This document shows positions 14,771-20,618 of a stretch of 21,885 bases of DNA, piece after piece. The DNA is from a virus, in IMG/VR virus record IMGVR_UViG_3300009285_008145, positions 1 through 21,885 of that record; one strand, given 5' to 3'. A program made the translations under genes and the position numbers. Numbering within the stretch: the stretch's first letter is position 1; the number at the start of each line of letters is the position of its first letter. Below the pieces are notes generated by a model. That model had not been told where the DNA came from and did not search any database. It saw only the letters and a program-made list of their open reading frames with translations.

Positions 14771-15076
14771 TTTATTTTCCTTCTCCGTTACAAAGCCATC
14801 GGGAGCGGGCTAACGGCTTGCGTAACCAGCGCGAAGCCTTATAAGTTTATTGCGCCACGCTGGTACGTGGCGAAGCGTCTGGTTCACGCTTTGTTAGATG
14901 GCTCTGTGCAGAACATGAGTTTCCTAATACCGACGATACGCCGAGTCGAACGGCATACCCACCACTGACCCATGAACGGCTTGCGTTTAGTTACGCTACT
15001 CACGTCCTGCGAAGAACCATCTAAGTTTTCAAAGTGCCATCTAACTAGTGTTTGAGCGGAATGTACATTTTTCTTC
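14771..15076. other. 306-base gap without a convincing gene
   Basis: No supported gene. It contains ACCAGCG (14825-14831) paired with CGCTGGT (14858-14864), and three copies of CCATCTAA-type sequence: GTTAGATGGC (14893-14902, inverted), ACCATCTAAG (15016-15025) and GCCATCTAAC (15036-15045). The first and last form a 10-bp inverted repeat 133 bases apart. A T-arm-like GCCG-TTCGACT-CGGC exists on the minus strand, but no tRNA can be folded around it. Promoters for the gene at 14770 probably lie here. Confidence 0.45.
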
Positions 15077-15274
15077 TTATAAATCAAGTCTTATATATCT
15101 CTTCCGCTTCGGTTTGATTACGACATCTGGTAATAATAACCTGACTGCTTTCTCAATTGCAAATTTGACCGCATCCGTTTTAGACATTTTGAAAACTGCG
15201 TTCTCATTCAAACAATCCACCAATGCCATGACATAAACTTCATAATTACTCAAATCCGGACGGAATGTTTTCAT
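15077..15274 (-). CDS. Small protein of unknown function
   Basis: This encodes 65 residues. The start at 15274 is three bases after the preceding short gene's stop. Predicted helices include LSNYEVYVMALVDCLNE and KTDAVKFAIEKAVRLLL (residues 32-48). The end is strongly basic (KPKRKRYIRL). The helix with KxxAVxxAI is reminiscent of ribbon-helix-helix or small DNA-binding proteins, but not enough to assign it. It sits with the winged-helix and helix-turn-helix genes of the early block, which supports a regulatory role. Confidence 0.6.
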   Translation of the reverse strand: MKTFRPDLSNYEVYVMALVDCLNENAVFKMSKTDAVKFAIEKAVRLLLPDVVIKPKRKRYIRLDL

Positions 15275-15277
15275 GAT

Positions 15278-15373
15278 TTATTCCAATCGCAGCGCCAACT
15301 GCCCACCGAATTCATCTCTCATGTTTTTTACCAGCCGACGCGCATTCTCTAGCTGCGTCAACGCGCGGTTCAT
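15278..15373 (-). CDS. Very short gene, 31-residue helical protein
   Basis: ATG at 15373 is preceded by GGAGAGAAAC (a GGAG site at good spacing) and the frame ends with TAA at 15278-15280. The product starts MNRALTQLENARRLVKNMRD and ends FGGQLALRLE, an amphipathic helix. It fits exactly between the winged-helix gene (stop at 15416) and the gene starting at 15274, filling most of an otherwise empty gap. The in-frame sequence before the ATG continues as LEDGLDAAERN back to the previous stop without another start. It could instead be a remnant or extension of the preceding gene; confidence is moderate. Confidence 0.45.
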   Translation of the reverse strand: MNRALTQLENARRLVKNMRDEFGGQLALRLE

Positions 15374-15415
15374 GTTTCTCTCCGCCGCATCCAGCCCGTC
15401 CTCCAGGCTTGCCGC

Positions 15416-15643
15416 TCACCGGTATCCGCCGTGCGCGCTCGAACACACCAACCCGCCAGCCTGGTTGATCTCCTCTATCGCCGCTCTCAGCGTTCGGTCG
15501 TACGCATTGTTGTAGCTCTCGTCCGCCGCCGCGTATGCGCCATAAAGCTCGACAAGCAGTTCGCGTTTCTTGATTGACCTGGCTTGTCCACTATGGAAAT
15601 TTTTCATCAACCATAGTAGTCGTGATTTCAATTCATCTTCCAT
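15416..15643 (-). CDS. Winged-helix-like DNA-binding protein
   Basis: This encodes 75 residues; AGGT lies upstream of the ATG at 15643. The C-terminal two thirds carry a winged-helix signature, YDRTLRAAIEEINQAGGLVC (residues 48-67) ending SSAHGGYR. This is the recognition helix followed by a beta wing with the pattern 'RxLRxAIxxLxxxGxxIxSxxxGGYR', seen in small phage regulators and replication-associated proteins. The N-terminal helix (DELKSRLLWLMKNFHSGQAR) precedes it. It should bind DNA, perhaps as a regulator of the early genes. The target is unknown; the repeat array at 17017-17232 is a candidate. Confidence 0.65.
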   Translation of the reverse strand: MEDELKSRLLWLMKNFHSGQARSIKKRELLVELYGAYAAADESYNNAYDRTLRAAIEEINQAGGLVCSSAHGGYR

Positions 15644-15684
15644 GGGATACCTCGCTATAAGTGATACAAATTGTGCGGCGCCTT

Positions 15685-15996
15685 TTAGAATTTGTCATAG
15701 ATCTGTTTGATCAGGTCACGGCGTAGGGTTGGATCAAGTCTGCGCCACCAGCGGATGTGGTTTGGGACGATCTTTGGCACGCTGACCGCGCGCGGCTTGC
15801 GAGGCTTGCGCGGCAAACCGAATTTGACGCGCACATCCTGGTTGACCGGTTCTTTACCTTTCACCAAAGCTTTCCAGACTTCCGCGATATTGACATTGAG
15901 ATACTTGGCGATGCGGTAATGCGCGGGGTAGTCTTTCCAGAGTTTGACAAGCCGGCGTGGAGCGTGTGGGTGGAATTGTGGTTTGGGTTTTTTCAT
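15685..15996 (-). CDS. Small helix-turn-helix protein
   Basis: This encodes 103 residues from the ATG at 15996. Residues 14-60 carry a helix-turn-helix-like motif: RLVKLWKDYPAHYRIAKYLN (residues 15-34) and then VNIAEVWKALVKGKEPVN. The form 'YRIAKxLxVNxxxVWxxLxxGxxPxNxxxRxxLGLPRKPR' is one I associate with small phage and mobile-element DNA-binding proteins. A basic linker with many Arg, Lys and Pro residues follows, then a C-terminal helix (LRRDLIKQIYDKF). A DNA-binding role is likely; whether it is repressor, activator or packaging accessory cannot be told. Confidence 0.6.
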   Translation of the reverse strand: MKKPKPQFHPHAPRRLVKLWKDYPAHYRIAKYLNVNIAEVWKALVKGKEPVNQDVRVKFGLPRKPRKPRAVSVPKIVPNHIRWWRRLDPTLRRDLIKQIYDKF

Positions 15997-16011
15997 AGGG
16001 TTATTTCGCCG

Positions 16012-16341
16012 TCAATTTCGTTGATAAGATAGTTCGCTATCGGCTGCGCCTTCCGGGTCGTCATTATCCGGATTGTCAGCACCTTCCGCAGTTTCATGCG
16101 CATCCTGTCTGGTGCAGCCGTGTGCAATAAGACGACTTTCGTATTTCGCGCGCCATTCCATATCTGCGGTGATTTTCTCGCGGATGATACGTGCCAAATG
16201 CCTGCCCATCATTGCCGACTGGCAATCAATAAAGCGAGGGTAACGCGCAAGTACATTGTTTCGCTGACTCTCAGTTATGTCAGGAAATATATCTTGCGGA
16301 TACGTCTTTTCGATTTCATCAAGAATTTCAAGAATATTCAT
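16012..16341 (-). CDS. Protein of unknown function
   Basis: This encodes 109 residues with AAGGAG upstream of the ATG at 16341. The N-terminal 65 residues are helical (ILEILDEIEKTYPQDIFPDI, then RYPRFIDCQSAMMGRHLARI). The tail is acidic and Asp/Glu-rich (DNPDNDDPEGAADSE), probably disordered. Such an acidic tail occurs in DNA mimics and in small phage accessory proteins, but nothing is decisive. It follows the polymerase-like gene by about a dozen bases and is probably co-transcribed with it. Confidence 0.65.
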   Translation of the reverse strand: MNILEILDEIEKTYPQDIFPDITESQRNNVLARYPRFIDCQSAMMGRHLARIIREKITADMEWRAKYESRLIAHGCTRQDAHETAEGADNPDNDDPEGAADSELSYQRN

Positions 16342-16353
16342 GGTTGCTCCTTT

Positions 16354-16950
16354 TTATGGCGCCCAGGGCGCCACCGGCATCCAAACCGGTTCCCGTTTTT
16401 CCGGTTCGAGCCATCTTCTATCGCACAGCTTGAAATATGCCTGCTCGTCGGGGATCTCAACTCTTTTATCTCCTTTCCAAACCGTGCCTTTATCCACGTG
16501 GTATTTGTCGGGCAACGCGCCGCCTTTGGATATTTGAGTGACCATAAATTTCGAGAATGTGGCGGGACCGGTTCTGATCATATAAAGAACGCCCCAGCTT
16601 GCCGGCGGTGTGCAGATCCACAACTCGAACAGGAATGGATTAATGGGCGTCTCATAGCCGAACTCCTCCCAGCGACCGATGCGGTATTGGCGCATTTTCT
16701 CCGCGCCTTTGATCTTGGTCAATGCGCCGTCGAAGATCAGGTTGTCGAGGATTTGATCCAGCCTGGACTTATATGCCTTCTGCCCCCATTCCGGGCGTGG
16801 TGCGGCGGTGTTAGGTTTACAGACGATCTCCGTATCGTGGACATCCGCTCTCTGGCGGCGTAGTGAGCCGCAGATCTCCGCGATCTCACAGGCTGGACGG
16901 ATTTGGTCAAGTATCCATGCTGTGACGGCGAGGGCTTGTTTGTGTTCCAT
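16354..16950 (-). CDS. Minimal DNA polymerase X (Pol beta-like) nucleotidyltransferase
   Basis: This encodes 198 residues with AAAGGAG upstream of the ATG at 16950. CGSLRRQRADVHDTEIVC (residues 27-44) is the nucleotidyltransferase motif 'GSxRR...DxD/E' of family X polymerases, giving Asp39 and Glu41 as the first metal ligands. FLFELWIC (107-113) matches the strand holding the third carboxylate, here Glu109 where Pol beta has Asp256. SWGVLYMIRTGPATFSKFMV (118-137) and the later KYHVDKGTVW match the region after it in Pol beta. The C-terminal PDEQAYFKLCDRRWLEPEKR resembles the PolX end. The 8-kDa lyase domain and fingers of full polymerases are absent. It may fill gaps, add nucleotides or transfer a nucleotide to another molecule. 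Confidence 0.75.
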   Translation of the reverse strand: MEHKQALAVTAWILDQIRPACEIAEICGSLRRQRADVHDTEIVCKPNTAAPRPEWGQKAYKSRLDQILDNLIFDGALTKIKGAEKMRQYRIGRWEEFGYETPINPFLFELWICTPPASWGVLYMIRTGPATFSKFMVTQISKGGALPDKYHVDKGTVWKGDKRVEIPDEQAYFKLCDRRWLEPEKREPVWMPVAPWAP

Positions 16951-16995
16951 ATGACTCTCCTTTTCTTTATTTGCATGTATATATATAAAAATTTA
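16951..16995 (-). promoter_or_regulatory. AT-rich promoter region of the polymerase-like gene
   Basis: On the minus strand a run of TATATATATATA (plus about 16976-16988) precedes ATGCAAATAAAG and the AAAGGAG ribosome site of the gene at 16950. A TATATA -10 with a weak upstream -35 is plausible. The layout (TA-tract, then CAAATAAAG) resembles the promoters at 172-194 and 1011-1033. The AAAGGTACAA array begins just upstream. Confidence 0.4.
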
Positions 16996-17016
16996 ATTTT
17001 AGAAGTAGTAGTAGGG

Positions 17017-17232
17017 AAAGGTACAACTCGGTTTTTTGGAGCGCCATATAGCAGGATGTGTCTTTATAGGGGGAAAGGTGTACCTTTAACAAAGGTACAA
17101 GTCGGGGGGAACTCAGGTACAACTCACCCCGAAAAGGTACATCTTCAATTTTGGGTGTGATTTTCATTGAATTACCGCCTCAAAAGGTACAAGTAGGGCA
17201 CTTGTACCTTTCTGTACCTTTTTTGTACCTTT
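17017..17232. repeat. Array of nine AAAGGTACAA-type sites (iterons or operators)
   Basis: Nine copies of a GTAC-centred motif with consensus AAAGGTACAAST, with GTAC beginning at 17021, 17080, 17095, 17117, 17137, 17187, 17204, 17214 and 17225. Those at 17021, 17095, 17117, 17137 and 17187 read on the plus strand and the others on the minus. AAAGGTACAAGT (17183-17194) and ACTTGTACCTTT (17200-17211) form a perfect 12-bp inverted repeat, and the last three copies are spaced 10-11 bp. Four copies lie in the 3' end of gene 17164-17643, where they encode repeated Lys-Gly-Thr or its reverse-strand partner; the others fill the gap before the polymerase-like gene. The array could be a replication origin or a multi-site operator. 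Confidence 0.85.
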
Positions 17233-17643
17233 GTTCGAGTTGGGCTCTCTTTGAGAGAGCGGTACGATTAGAATTGTGTCTGATTCCGGCTCGTAAGAAA
17301 GGTAGTGATTTTCAGTTGGCTCGGGCAGGGATTGGAACTGTGCGACAAAATCATCCCAGCCTGCCTGAGACCAGTACCATGAGCACATCAGATCGCGCAG
17401 TAGATAGGTGAAATTGAGTTCGTTGATGGCGCGATCAACGCCTTTGATCACTGCGATGCTTTCCGACAATGTGCCGTCTATTCGCATGACTGGTCGAGGG
17501 ACGCATCTTTGAACGACCTGCGCAATGTGTTCGGTGTTCATGCCGGCTGAGCGTGCGGTCTTTCTGTTGTTGTAGTGCCACTCCCATGCCGAGGCTCGGC
17601 GTTTGTAGATTTCCTTTACGGAGATAATGGTGCGGCGCGGCAT
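17164..17643 (-). CDS. Protein of unknown function
   Basis: This encodes 159 residues from the ATG at 17643, which overlaps the preceding stop (TAATG), so translation is coupled; the longer frame upstream overlaps the previous gene and is rejected. The N-terminus is basic (MPRRTIISVKEIYKRRASAW), followed by WHYNNRKTARSAGMNTEHIA. A helical middle carries NELNFTYLLRDLMCSWYWSQ (residues 89-108), and the C-terminus ends with the GGTACA-encoded repeats NKGTKKVQKGTSALLVPFE. It may bind DNA through the basic N-terminus. The C-terminal coding sequence doubles as part of the repeat array, a hint that the protein acts on or next to it, as replication initiators often do. Unproven. Confidence 0.6.
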   Translation of the reverse strand: MPRRTIISVKEIYKRRASAWEWHYNNRKTARSAGMNTEHIAQVVQRCVPRPVMRIDGTLSESIAVIKGVDRAINELNFTYLLRDLMCSWYWSQAGWDDFVAQFQSLPEPTENHYLSYEPESDTILIVPLSQREPNSNKGTKKVQKGTSALLVPFEAVIQ

Positions 17644-17897
17644 TAGAAATTCTCCGATGCTTCGCGCATGATGAAGTAGGCGAAGTCTTGCGCCTGCGGC
17701 AAGTTGTCCGCTTGCTTGGTTTCGAAATGCATTGGCTTTGCCATGTCTTTGGTTTGATATTGGACAAGTCCGATAAAAGCGCCATCGGGTAATTCGAATA
17801 TCTGTATATTGGCAATGTCTGATTTTTTCTGCCATACGCACACACCCTGGGATTTGGTGCGACCAATGGCTAGGGTTGAAAACATCTTGCTTATCAT
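17643..17897 (-). CDS. Small protein of unknown function
   Basis: This encodes 84 residues from the ATG at 17897, which has AAAAAGGAG upstream; the longer frame beginning at 18032 lacks a ribosome site. It begins MISKMFSTLAIGRTKSQGVC and continues with beta-rich IQIFELPDGAFIGLVQYQTK (residues 31-50), then a helical end (AQDFAYFIMREASE). It is the first gene of the leftward early block, diverging from the integrase across about 160 bases. No family was recognised. Its position next to integrase and upstream of a possible initiator suggests early expression. Confidence 0.6.
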   Translation of the reverse strand: MISKMFSTLAIGRTKSQGVCVWQKKSDIANIQIFELPDGAFIGLVQYQTKDMAKPMHFETKQADNLPQAQDFAYFIMREASENF

Positions 17898-18059
17898 AAG
17901 AACTCCTTTTTGTTGTAAAATAGGGATATGTCGCCGTCCGGTTGAAAGACCTGAGAACTCCGTCAGTCGGGCGGCGGCTGTGCGTGTCCGGCGTTCACGG
18001 CGCGGGACCTGAGCAGAGCCATGGGATAGCAAGGCTCTGTATCATTCATGGAGATTGAA
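17898..18059. promoter_or_regulatory. Divergent promoter region between early block and integrase
   Basis: This is 162 bases between the leftward gene at 17897 and the rightward integrase at 18060. CAGAGCC (18014-18020) pairs with GGCTCTG (18033-18039) around a 12-base loop just upstream of the integrase ribosome site. No consensus -35/-10 pair is obvious on the plus strand, which would suit regulated integrase expression. Confidence 0.35.
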
Positions 18060-18881
18060 ATGAATACGTTGATCGAAGATTTTCTTGCGTCGCATCCTTA
18101 TGCTGACTCGACCAAGAAAAAGTATCGCGTTATCTTGCCTCGCTTGTTGTCTATCCTTGACCTTGAGAAAACAAGCGCGGCAGAATTGTTATGTTTGATT
18201 GAAAAGCCTGAATGGGGAAACACTCAACGGGCGTTTGTTCTTTACTCGTATCAGAAGTTTTTGCGCTGGCGGTTTGGTTCGCTGCATCCCGCTCTTAGCG
18301 CGAGGATTAAGCGGATCAAGCCAAAACCGCGAAGATCACTGAACGCAAACAAAGCGCTGGAATTGCTGGCGTCATTCAACCCCTACACGCCGATCGGAGC
18401 GCGCGACTTGGCTCTTGTCGCATACGGGCTGGATACCGGTTTTCGGCGCGAGGAACTGTGCGGCAGTTTATTGGCTGATGTTGATTTCACCAACAATACC
18501 GCGCTCGCGCTGTGCAAAGGTGGCGAATATAAATACGCTGCCTTTTCGCCTGAGACAGCTCACATCATCCAGACCTGGCTTGCGGTGCGCAAGCCGGCGG
18601 CGAATGTCGATAATCTATTCGTTAACATTCGAAGCGGTAAGGCTCTTACCGGGGATGGCATGGGATGTATATTCAAGGGATGGAGTAGGAAGATAGGTTT
18701 TAAGATTTCCCCGCACGATCTTCGATCTTCTTTTGCGACCCTAGCCACGATATATGGTGCGCCGTCTCGTACGGTTCAATTGGCGGGGCGTTGGGCGAGT
18801 ATTGAGATGGTGGAGCACTATACTGGAAACTTGAAACTTGAGGCTATTCGGGCTTACCTGCCGATGGCAAATCTAAGGTAA
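18060..18881 (+). CDS. int: Tyrosine recombinase (phage integrase)
   Basis: This encodes 273 residues from the ATG at 18060, chosen because GGAG lies six bases before it; an ATG at 18048 has no ribosome site. The N-terminal SAM-like core-binding domain covers about residues 1-90 (YADSTKKKYRVILPRLLSIL). The catalytic domain carries the full set: TGFRREEL (Arg129), CKGGEYKY (Lys153), PHDLRSSFAT (His219, Arg222), GRWAS (Trp245 in the His/Trp position) and the nucleophile EHYTGNL (Tyr254). It would insert the phage genome at a host site by strand exchange. It is the only convincing plus-strand gene. A tRNA 3'-end-like sequence 50 bases downstream (18934-18960) is the probable attP core. It lacks the arm-binding domain of lambda-type integrases. 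Confidence 0.93.
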   Translation: MNTLIEDFLASHPYADSTKKKYRVILPRLLSILDLEKTSAAELLCLIEKPEWGNTQRAFVLYSYQKFLRWRFGSLHPALSARIKRIKPKPRRSLNANKALELLASFNPYTPIGARDLALVAYGLDTGFRREELCGSLLADVDFTNNTALALCKGGEYKYAAFSPETAHIIQTWLAVRKPAANVDNLFVNIRSGKALTGDGMGCIFKGWSRKIGFKISPHDLRSSFATLATIYGAPSRTVQLAGRWASIEMVEHYTGNLKLEAIRAYLPMANLR

Positions 18882-18933
18882 AATACACCTGGTCATACCT
18901 AAAAACAGCCTTTAGAACAGAGTTGTAGATGTT

Positions 18934-18960
18934 GTGGGTTCGAAACCCATCAGGCTCCCA
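18934..18960 (+). other. Probable attP core, mimic of a tRNA 3' end (best fit tRNA-His)
   Basis: The sequence reads as a T-arm, GTGGG-TTCGAAA-CCCAT (18934-18950, with G-T closing the stem as in tRNA-His), followed by CAGGCTC (18951-18957), which would be the 3' acceptor strand. A C at discriminator position 73 (18958) follows; C73 is the mark of tRNA-His. No complete tRNA can be built upstream, so this is a fragment. Tyrosine recombinases of phages commonly integrate in tRNA 3' ends and carry this fragment to rebuild the gene. It lies 53 bases past the integrase stop. Confidence 0.7.
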
Positions 18961-19018
18961 AAGTCTATTCGGTTGTAAAGGTTCTGACTTGCTTTATGGC
19001 TGATTAGGCTCATAGTTA

Positions 19019-19056
19019 CCGCCTTCGATGGTAGGACATCGGGGGCGGGATTTTTA
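19019..19056 (+). terminator. Intrinsic terminator of the integrase transcript
   Basis: CCGCCTTCGATG (19019-19030) pairs with CATCGGGGGCGG (19037-19048) through 12 bp with two G-T wobbles. The loop is GTAGGA, followed by GATTTTTATTT on the plus strand. It lies after the attP core, so the integrase transcript would run across attP. Confidence 0.85.
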
Positions 19057-19123
19057 TTTAATGCTGCGGTATATCTTGCGTTTTATGCTGTGTTTACTGT
19101 ATAAGATGAGCGGATCATATGGC

Positions 19124-19330
19124 TCAGGTTTTCGCGTGGGCTTTGCGGATTTTGGACCCAGTACGAAGTCTAATAATGTGTTCAATTTCCGTGCGAGGGA
19201 TGCGATAAACACTCTTGCTTTTTGGGTTGAGTTTGTAGGCATAGATTACCTCCGCATCAATCCAGTTGCGGATCGTGCGACCAGTTACATTTAATTTTTT
19301 GGCGGCTTGGGATGTGGTCAGGTCTGACAT
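19124..19330 (-). CDS. Excisionase-like helix-turn-helix protein
   Basis: This encodes 68 residues: MSDLTTSQAAKKLNVTGRTI at the N-terminus, then RNWIDAEVIYAYKLNPKSKS. The pattern 'LTTxQAAxxLNVTxRTIxxWIxxGxIxAYKL...YRIPRxEIE' is that of MerR/AlpA/excisionase-type winged helices (HTH_17), which in phages direct excision or control integrase. It faces the integrase across attP and its terminator. The ATG is preceded by no Shine-Dalgarno; a perfect promoter ends seven bases before it, so the message is probably leaderless. The C-terminus is basic (RTGSKIRKAHAK). Confidence is high for the DNA-binding type and moderate for excisionase. Confidence 0.78.
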   Translation of the reverse strand: MSDLTTSQAAKKLNVTGRTIRNWIDAEVIYAYKLNPKSKSVYRIPRTEIEHIIRLRTGSKIRKAHAKT

Positions 19331-19337
19331 GCAGGGA

Positions 19338-19365
19338 ATTATAGGCGGATTGGGAAATTTGTCAA
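19338..19365 (-). promoter_or_regulatory. Perfect consensus promoter giving a probably leaderless transcript
   Basis: On the minus strand TTGACA (plus 19360-19365) and TATAAT (plus 19338-19343) are both perfect, with a 16-bp spacer. The ATG at 19330 begins eight bases after the -10, right where transcription should start. Confidence 0.85.
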
Positions 19366-19508
19366 GACCTGGCTATGGGCGAGTATCCAGCCGCTCCATA
19401 GCCGCATTGAGCCAGCGGGGCGCAGGTCTCGCACGCGGAGAGTTGGCGCGGGAAACAGGGTACAAACAAAAGATGGTGGCTCTTGGGTTTTGATCCGAGG
19501 CGATGGGT

Positions 19509-19570
19509 AAGCGGGACGGTCTGCAAGTGAGTGGGCTTGATCTTGGCGAACCTTGCAGACCGTCCCGCTT
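19509..19570. repeat. Perfect 19-bp inverted repeat with 24-base loop
   Basis: AAGCGGGACGGTCTGCAAG (19509-19527) and CTTGCAGACCGTCCCGCTT (19552-19570) are perfect reverse complements. There is no T-run next to it, so it is not a typical terminator, and it lies outside any gene. It could be a protein-binding site, a structured RNA or a packaging or replication landmark. Confidence 0.8.
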
Positions 19571-19598
19571 TACCGCTTCCAGGCGCGGAATTTAGATA

Positions 19599-19628
19599 AA
19601 AACGCTCCGCATTTATGCGGAGCGTTTT
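19599..19628. terminator. Perfect 14-bp bidirectional terminator
   Basis: AAAACGCTCCGCAT (19599-19612) pairs with ATGCGGAGCGTTTT (19615-19628) across two central bases, with T-runs on both strands. It should end the minus-strand operon whose last gene stops at 19717. Confidence 0.85.
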
Positions 19629-19716
19629 GAGGGCAACTTCGAGATATGCGGCGCGCAGCGTCTGTATCATTGACCGTTGCTCGATATTATAATGCCGTCG
19701 GGAGCGCAGCGGGCTT

Positions 19717-19932
19717 TTAGAAACTGAAATATTCGGCACAAAGGGGACATACTGCAAGCGCAAAATAAATGCCGTCTTTTTTGTATCCCTTATATTGCAT
19801 TTTTGTTTTGCATTCGGGGCATGGTGTTGGATCGTCAACCTTTATAACTTCAAAATCAAATTGGTTGTAGTGTTGATTCTCTATCTCGTCTATTTCGTTT
19901 TCTTGAATAAATTCCTCGAATTTCTGTGCCAT
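19717..19932 (-). CDS. Small zinc-ribbon protein
   Basis: This encodes 71 residues with AAAGGAT upstream of the ATG at 19932. The N-terminal half is acidic (EEFIQENEIDEIENQHYNQF). The C-terminal half has CPEC (residues 38-41) and CPLC (62-65), a treble CxxC zinc ribbon with strands KMQYKGYKKDG and YFALAV between them. Zinc ribbons of this type bind nucleic acid or mediate protein contacts. It is the last gene of the right-hand accessory operon, just before the bidirectional terminator. The specific role is unknown. Confidence 0.7.
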   Translation of the reverse strand: MAQKFEEFIQENEIDEIENQHYNQFDFEVIKVDDPTPCPECKTKMQYKGYKKDGIYFALAVCPLCAEYFSF

Positions 19933-20013
19933 GATCTTATCCTTTTCATTTTCTCCGCAAGTGGCTTTCGGCTGGCTTGCGGGGTTGGGTTGCTGTTGGC
20001 GGAGTCGGCAAGA
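19933..20013. other. Short intergenic region with hairpin
   Basis: CCGCAAG (19955-19961) pairs with CTTGCGG (19976-19982) around a 14-base loop, upstream of the zinc-ribbon gene. No T-run follows on the minus strand. Confidence 0.4.
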
Positions 20014-20616
20014 TTACGCCTTGCCGATCACCTTGCGCGGTGAAAGCTTGCCTTCGTCATTGGTGACGATCTGCACTCGCGCGGGTATGGGTGCGGGCTG
20101 TGGGTTTGGACCCGGCTTAAGCGTGGTCGGGTCAATCCCCAGGACTGGCAATACTTCGTCCCACACGCGCACACCGAATTTGTTGTAGGGTGTGCCGGTG
20201 GCTTTGTATGCCGGCTTGCCTTTGTCGTCATAGGTCATAACGATATTGTCTATGACCATTTCCGCAAACGTGCCGGCAACGGGAGCGGGCTGGCTGATGG
20301 CTTGCTTTAAGCCGTCTCGGATTGCCTCCAAGTCCGCGCGGACGTTTACCAGTTCGGCGGCTTGGCTGCGCAACTCGTCCATGATCTCGGCGAGATCGGC
20401 GCGCAGGTCTGCGCGGAATTGTTCGGCGGCTTGCTGTGCAGGTGTGATTGGTTGGGTGGTTGGGGTAGTCATCTCGGTAATTTCCTTTAGTTGTGCAAAT
20501 GATACGAGTGGATTGTCTGCCAAAAGTTGTATGGCTTGCTCAGGGCTGGCGGCTGTTACGGTTTGTGTCTCGATGCCGTCGCCGTTGGTGTAGTAAGTGA
20601 TTACGTAGGTGTGCAT
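20014..20616 (-). CDS. Protein of unknown function with coiled-coil middle
   Basis: This encodes 200 residues from the ATG at 20616, two bases after the preceding stop. A TTG three codons upstream (20625) is possible but overlaps that stop. Three parts are seen. Residues 1-45 (MHTYVITYYTNGDGIETQTV) resemble a small domain in which two strands and a helix hold 'ASPEQAIQLLADNP'. Residues about 62-110 form a long charged helix (AEQFRADLRADLAEIMDELR) able to make a coiled coil. The C-terminal part has FAEMVIDNIVMTYDDKGKPA, then TPYNKFGVRVWDEVLPVLGI. The end is Pro-rich and basic. No family was recognised. Confidence 0.65.
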   Translation of the reverse strand: MHTYVITYYTNGDGIETQTVTAASPEQAIQLLADNPLVSFAQLKEITEMTTPTTQPITPAQQAAEQFRADLRADLAEIMDELRSQAAELVNVRADLEAIRDGLKQAISQPAPVAGTFAEMVIDNIVMTYDDKGKPAYKATGTPYNKFGVRVWDEVLPVLGIDPTTLKPGPNPQPAPIPARVQIVTNDEGKLSPRKVIGKA

Positions 20617-20618
20617 TG

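Larger units (their letters stand above)
19331..19716. other. 386-base non-coding stretch with three strong inverted repeats
   Basis: Besides the promoter at 19338-19365 there is no supported gene. Inverted repeats are GGCTATGG (19371-19378) with CCATAGCC (19396-19403), a 19-bp repeat at 19509-19570, and the terminator at 19599-19628. An AT-rich tract follows near 19680-19695. Confidence 0.55.

Noticed and set aside
14900-15000. T-arm-like sequence GCCG-TTCGACT-CGGC suggesting a tRNA on the minus strand
   Set aside because: No acceptor, D-arm or anticodon arm can be folded around it.
16096-16863. 255-residue open frame on the plus strand
   Set aside because: It is antisense to the polymerase-like gene and its neighbour, both with good motifs or starts.
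18901-18960. Complete tRNA gene downstream of the integrase
   Set aside because: Only the T-arm and 3' acceptor strand are present; no upstream arms fit, so it is an attachment-site fragment.
19362-19838. 158-residue open frame on the minus strand
   Set aside because: It overlaps the consensus promoter, a terminator and a 19-bp hairpin as well as the zinc-ribbon gene; composition is not protein-like.
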